64,000 bases of DNA from Flavisphingomonas formosensis (GTDB taxonomy: Bacteria; Pseudomonadota; Alphaproteobacteria; Sphingomonadales; Sphingomonadaceae): the NCBI RefSeq assembly GCF_009755815.1, contig NZ_WRPK01000002.1:496001-560000 (forward strand), in the 5' to 3' direction. Numbering within the stretch: the first letter of the stretch is position 1; every line of letters starts with the position of its first letter. Positions 61,352-64,000 of the stretch are shown piece after piece. The position numbers and the translations under genes were made by a program. The notes below the pieces were generated by a model that worked only from the letters and a program-made list of their open reading frames with translations, had not been told where the DNA came from and did no database searches.

Positions 61352-63232
61352 TCAGGCCGCTTGCTCCATCGCCTGCGAGGCTTCGAGCCAGCGCAGCTCG
61401 GCCGCTTCCAGCTTCGCCTCGACGTCGGCGCGGCGCTTCATCAGCTCGGTCATCGTCGCGCCCTTTTCTTCCGGCCCGGCGGAAGCGGGGTCGAACATGG
61501 CGCGGTCGATGCGGGTGCGGTGCGCGGTCAGCGCGGCCATCTCGCGCTCGGCGGCGGCGATCGTGTCGCGCAGCGCCTTGTTCTGCTCGCGCGCCTGGGC
61601 CGAGGCGCGGCGGGCGGCCTTGCGGTCGCCCTTGCCCGCATCGCCATTGCCGCCGGCCGGGGACGCGCCGTCGGTCTTGCCGAGCACCATGTCGGTATAG
61701 TCCTGCAGCGTGCCGCCATATTCGCGCGCCGCGCCGTCGGCGACCAGCACCAGCCGGTCGGCAACCAGCTCGATCATGTGGCGATCGTGGCTGACCACCA
61801 CCACCGCGCCCGAATAATCGTTCAGCGCCTGCACCAGCGCCTCGCGCGAATCGACGTCGAGATGGTTGGTCGGCTCGTCGAGGATCAGCAGGTTCGGCGC
61901 GTTGCGGGTGATCAGCGCGAGCGCGAGGCGTGCCCGCTCGCCGCCCGACAGGCTGCCCACCTTCTGCGTCGCCTTGTCTCCCGAAAAGCCGAAGCGGCCG
62001 AGCTGCGCGCGCACCGCGGCCGGCGTGCTGCCCTTCATCTGGCGGGTCATATGGTCGAGCGGCGTGTCGTCCACGTCCAGCTCCTCCACCTGATATTGGG
62101 TGAAATAGCCGACCGTCATCTTGGCCGACGCGGTCATCGCGCCGTCCATCGGCTTGAGCTGCGCCGCGAGCAGGCGGGCGAGCGTCGTCTTGCCGTTGCC
62201 GTTGCGGCCGAGCAGCGCGATGCGATCGTCCGGATCGATCCGCAGGTTCAGCCGCTGCAGGATCGGCGTGTCGCCATAGCCGACCGACGCCATGTCGAGC
62301 GTGATCAGCGGCGGGCGCATTTCGGGCGGATCGGGGAAGGCGAAGGATAGGCTGGGATCCTCCATCACCGCCGCGATCGGCGTCATCTTCTGCAGCGCCT
62401 TCAGCCGGCTCTGCGCCTGCTTGGCCTTGGTCGCCTTGGCGCGCCAGCGATCCACGAAGGCCTGCAGCTTCTCGCGCTGGGCGAGCTGCTTCTCGCGCGC
62501 GGCGCTCTGCTGCGCCAGCCGCTCGGCCCGCTGCCGCTCGAACGCGTCATAGCCGCCCGGATAGAGCATCACCTGCCCGCGCTCGAGGTGCAGGATATGG
62601 TCGACGACATTGTTGAGCAGGTCGCGCTCGTGGCTGATCACCACGATCGTCGCGCGGTAGTTCTTCAGGAAATTCTCGAGCCACAGGGTCGCTTCGAGAT
62701 CGAGGTGGTTCGACGGCTCGTCGAGCAGCAGCAGGTCGGGCTCGGAGAAGAGCAGCGCGGCGAGGGCGACGCGCATCTTCCAGCCGCCCGAATAGCTGTC
62801 GAGCGGGCGGCCCTGCATCTCCTCGTCGAAGCCCAGGCCGACGAGGATGCGGGCGGCGCGGGCCGGCGCGGTATAGGCGTCGATCGCGTTCAGCCGCTCG
62901 TGGATCTCGCCGAGCCGGTCGGGATCGTGGCAGGTCTCGCTCTCATCGAGCAGCGCCGCGCGCTCGGTGTCGGCGGCGAGCACCGTTTCGAACGGGGTCG
63001 CGCTGCCTGCCGGGGCCTCCTGCGCGATATAGCCGACGCGGGTGCCGCGCGGCATGTCGACGCCGCCTTCGTCGGGATCGAGCTGGCCGATCATCACGCG
63101 CATCAGCGTGGACTTGCCCGCGCCGTTGCGGCCGATCAGGCCGACGCGCGAGCGCGGCGGCAGGGCGGCCGTCGCGCGATCGATGATGACGCGCCCGCCG
63201 AGGCGCACCGTGATGCCGTTCAGGTTGAGCAT
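61352..63232 (-). CDS. ABC-F family ATPase, YheS-like
   Basis: A 626-residue cytoplasmic protein of two ATPase domains with no membrane segment. Walker A motifs are GRNGAGKST and GRNGNGKTT. Signature motifs are YSGGWKMRVAL and LSGGERARLAL, and Walker B motifs are LLLLDEPSNHLD and LLILDEPTNHLD. The linker (QRAERLAQQSAAREKQLAQRE...) is the ABC-F interdomain helix. SGGWKMR in the first half points to the YheS group. ABC-F proteins act on ribosomes to relieve stalling or antibiotic inhibition. A coiled-coil tail follows residue 540. The start is the ATG at 63232; the upstream frame is spurious. Confidence 0.9.
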   Translation of the reverse strand: MLNLNGITVRLGGRVIIDRATAALPPRSRVGLIGRNGAGKSTLMRVMIGQLDPDEGGVDMPRGTRVGYIAQEAPAGSATPFETVLAADTERAALLDESETCHDPDRLGEIHERLNAIDAYTAPARAARILVGLGFDEEMQGRPLDSYSGGWKMRVALAALLFSEPDLLLLDEPSNHLDLEATLWLENFLKNYRATIVVISHERDLLNNVVDHILHLERGQVMLYPGGYDAFERQRAERLAQQSAAREKQLAQREKLQAFVDRWRAKATKAKQAQSRLKALQKMTPIAAVMEDPSLSFAFPDPPEMRPPLITLDMASVGYGDTPILQRLNLRIDPDDRIALLGRNGNGKTTLARLLAAQLKPMDGAMTASAKMTVGYFTQYQVEELDVDDTPLDHMTRQMKGSTPAAVRAQLGRFGFSGDKATQKVGSLSGGERARLALALITRNAPNLLILDEPTNHLDVDSREALVQALNDYSGAVVVVSHDRHMIELVADRLVLVADGAAREYGGTLQDYTDMVLGKTDGASPAGGNGDAGKGDRKAARRASAQAREQNKALRDTIAAAEREMAALTAHRTRIDRAMFDPASAGPEEKGATMTELMKRRADVEAKLEAAELRWLEASQAMEQAA

Positions 63233-63442
63233 GGGCGGGCCGATAGCATGGGTCGCCGCGGCCGTCATCCCGGGACGCAATTTCGCTTCACCCCGGGGAG
63301 GGCCGCGCGCTGATGAGGCAATTAAGTCTACGGATTTACTAGAATAGAATTCGTCAATCCCCGTTCGGCTTGGCCTGTCGCAATAAAGGCTTTTCCGCGC
63401 TAAGGGGATCGATCCCCACTCCTTTTCCGGAGCCGACAGAAT

Positions 63443-63946
63443 TTGCTGACCCAACGCGGACGCTATGCGCTGAAGGCGCTGATCTACCTGGCCCAGACCG
63501 AAGGGAGCGAGCGGCCGCGCCAGATCGGCGCGATCGCGGCCGAGGAGCAGATCCCGCGCAAGTTCCTGGAGGCGATACTGGTCGACCTCAAGCGCGCCCG
63601 GCTGGTGGAGAGCGTGCGCGGCCAAGCCGGCGGCTATCGCCTGGCGCGCCCGGCCGAGGAGATCATGTTCGGCGACATCATCCGCGCGACGGACGGCCCG
63701 CTGGCGCTCGTCCCGTGCGTCAGCAAGCTCTTCTACCGGCGCTGCGACGATTGCGTGGACGAGGCGACCTGCGCGATCCGCCATGTGATGGCCGGGGTGC
63801 GCGACACGGTGAGCGGCATATTGGACCAGACCTCGCTGGCCGACGCGATCCGCGTCGGCGCGGGCGAACGCGCGCCGCACGCCGGGGATGGAGCGGATGG
63901 AGCGGACGCGGCGGATGCAAAGGACGCCGCCGAAACCCTGGCCTGA
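63443..63946 (+). CDS. Rrf2 family transcriptional regulator
   Basis: A 167-residue protein. The N-terminal winged helix is typical (LTQRGRYALKALIYLAQTEG, then IAAEEQIPRKFLEAILVDLKRARLVESVRGQAGGYRLARP). The cysteines in PCVSKLFYRRCDDCVDEATC could bind an iron-sulfur cluster, as in IscR, or sense sulfur compounds, as in CymR. The start is TTG 63443; a weak GGAG lies 10 bases upstream. The last 35 residues are a low-complexity Ala/Asp run (GADGADAADAKDAAE). It is divergent from the ABC-F gene. The AT-rich stretch 63315-63356 between them may be its operator. Confidence 0.87.
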   Translation: MLTQRGRYALKALIYLAQTEGSERPRQIGAIAAEEQIPRKFLEAILVDLKRARLVESVRGQAGGYRLARPAEEIMFGDIIRATDGPLALVPCVSKLFYRRCDDCVDEATCAIRHVMAGVRDTVSGILDQTSLADAIRVGAGERAPHAGDGADGADAADAKDAAETLA

Positions 63947-64000
63947 CCCCCTCCTCCACGCGGCCGGCAGGAACGTCGCAGGGCATGCGGCGTTGTAGCG

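Overview
The window looks like chromosome of a sphingomonad (Alphaproteobacteria, order Sphingomonadales). It has high GC and dense genes with short gaps. The gene families also fit: a TIGR01782-type TonB-dependent receptor, DUF1674, DUF4166, DUF2236 and SleB proteins, an Rrf2 regulator, F420-type LLM and DDN proteins, and giant RTX proteins. No rRNA, tRNA, CRISPR array, phage or insertion sequence was recognised.

Layout. 0-9.3 kb: the N-terminal part of a von Willebrand factor lipoprotein, a DEDDh exonuclease, a coupled MFS-NUDIX pair, an unknown protein, a Baeyer-Villiger monooxygenase plus SDR operon, and a LuxR-type regulator followed by a peroxiredoxin-like/2OG-Fe(II) oxygenase fusion. 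9.7-36 kb: an accessory-looking surface and nutrient region. It holds three RTX proteins (about 2840, 1399 and 814 residues) and a decayed C-terminus of a fourth. No type I secretion genes are present. Between them lie a TonB receptor-propeller-PhoD phosphatase operon, a CYTH-CHAD protein, AlkB, a SleB hydrolase and a TonB protein. 36-41 kb: DUF2236 and DUF4166 genes under a GbsR/MarR regulator with a palindrome over its own start codon, a PaiB-like gene divergent from a MocR regulator, and a DDN-family protein. 41.3-41.9 kb: two diverged copies of a structured repeat ending in terminators, then a 54-residue DUF1674 gene. 42-49 kb: housekeeping (HtpX, RsmB, aldo-keto reductase, sulfotransferase, DNA polymerase IV, a Gre factor, YnfA). 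49-52 kb: an LLM-NTF2-sulfotransferase operon. 52-64 kb: an SRAP protein, a beta-barrel protein, a TonB-domain protein, a UGSC-type protein with NTF2, an MFS-dehydrogenase pair, a lipoprotein metallo-beta-lactamase-fold hydrolase, an ABC-F ATPase and an Rrf2 regulator.

How the genes fit together. The TonB receptor, secreted propeller protein and Tat-exported PhoD form a translationally coupled phosphate-ester scavenging unit. The CYTH-CHAD protein downstream may link it to polyphosphate. The TonB protein near 32.6 kb could energise the receptor. The RTX proteins share a conserved C-terminal secretion region and must use an exporter encoded elsewhere.

The most novel-looking signals are: the paired structured repeats at 41.3 and 41.7 kb, with compensatory base changes and C-rich loops; the hairpin that would bury the ribosome binding site of the TonB receptor; and the exchange of secretion-signal DNA between two RTX genes.
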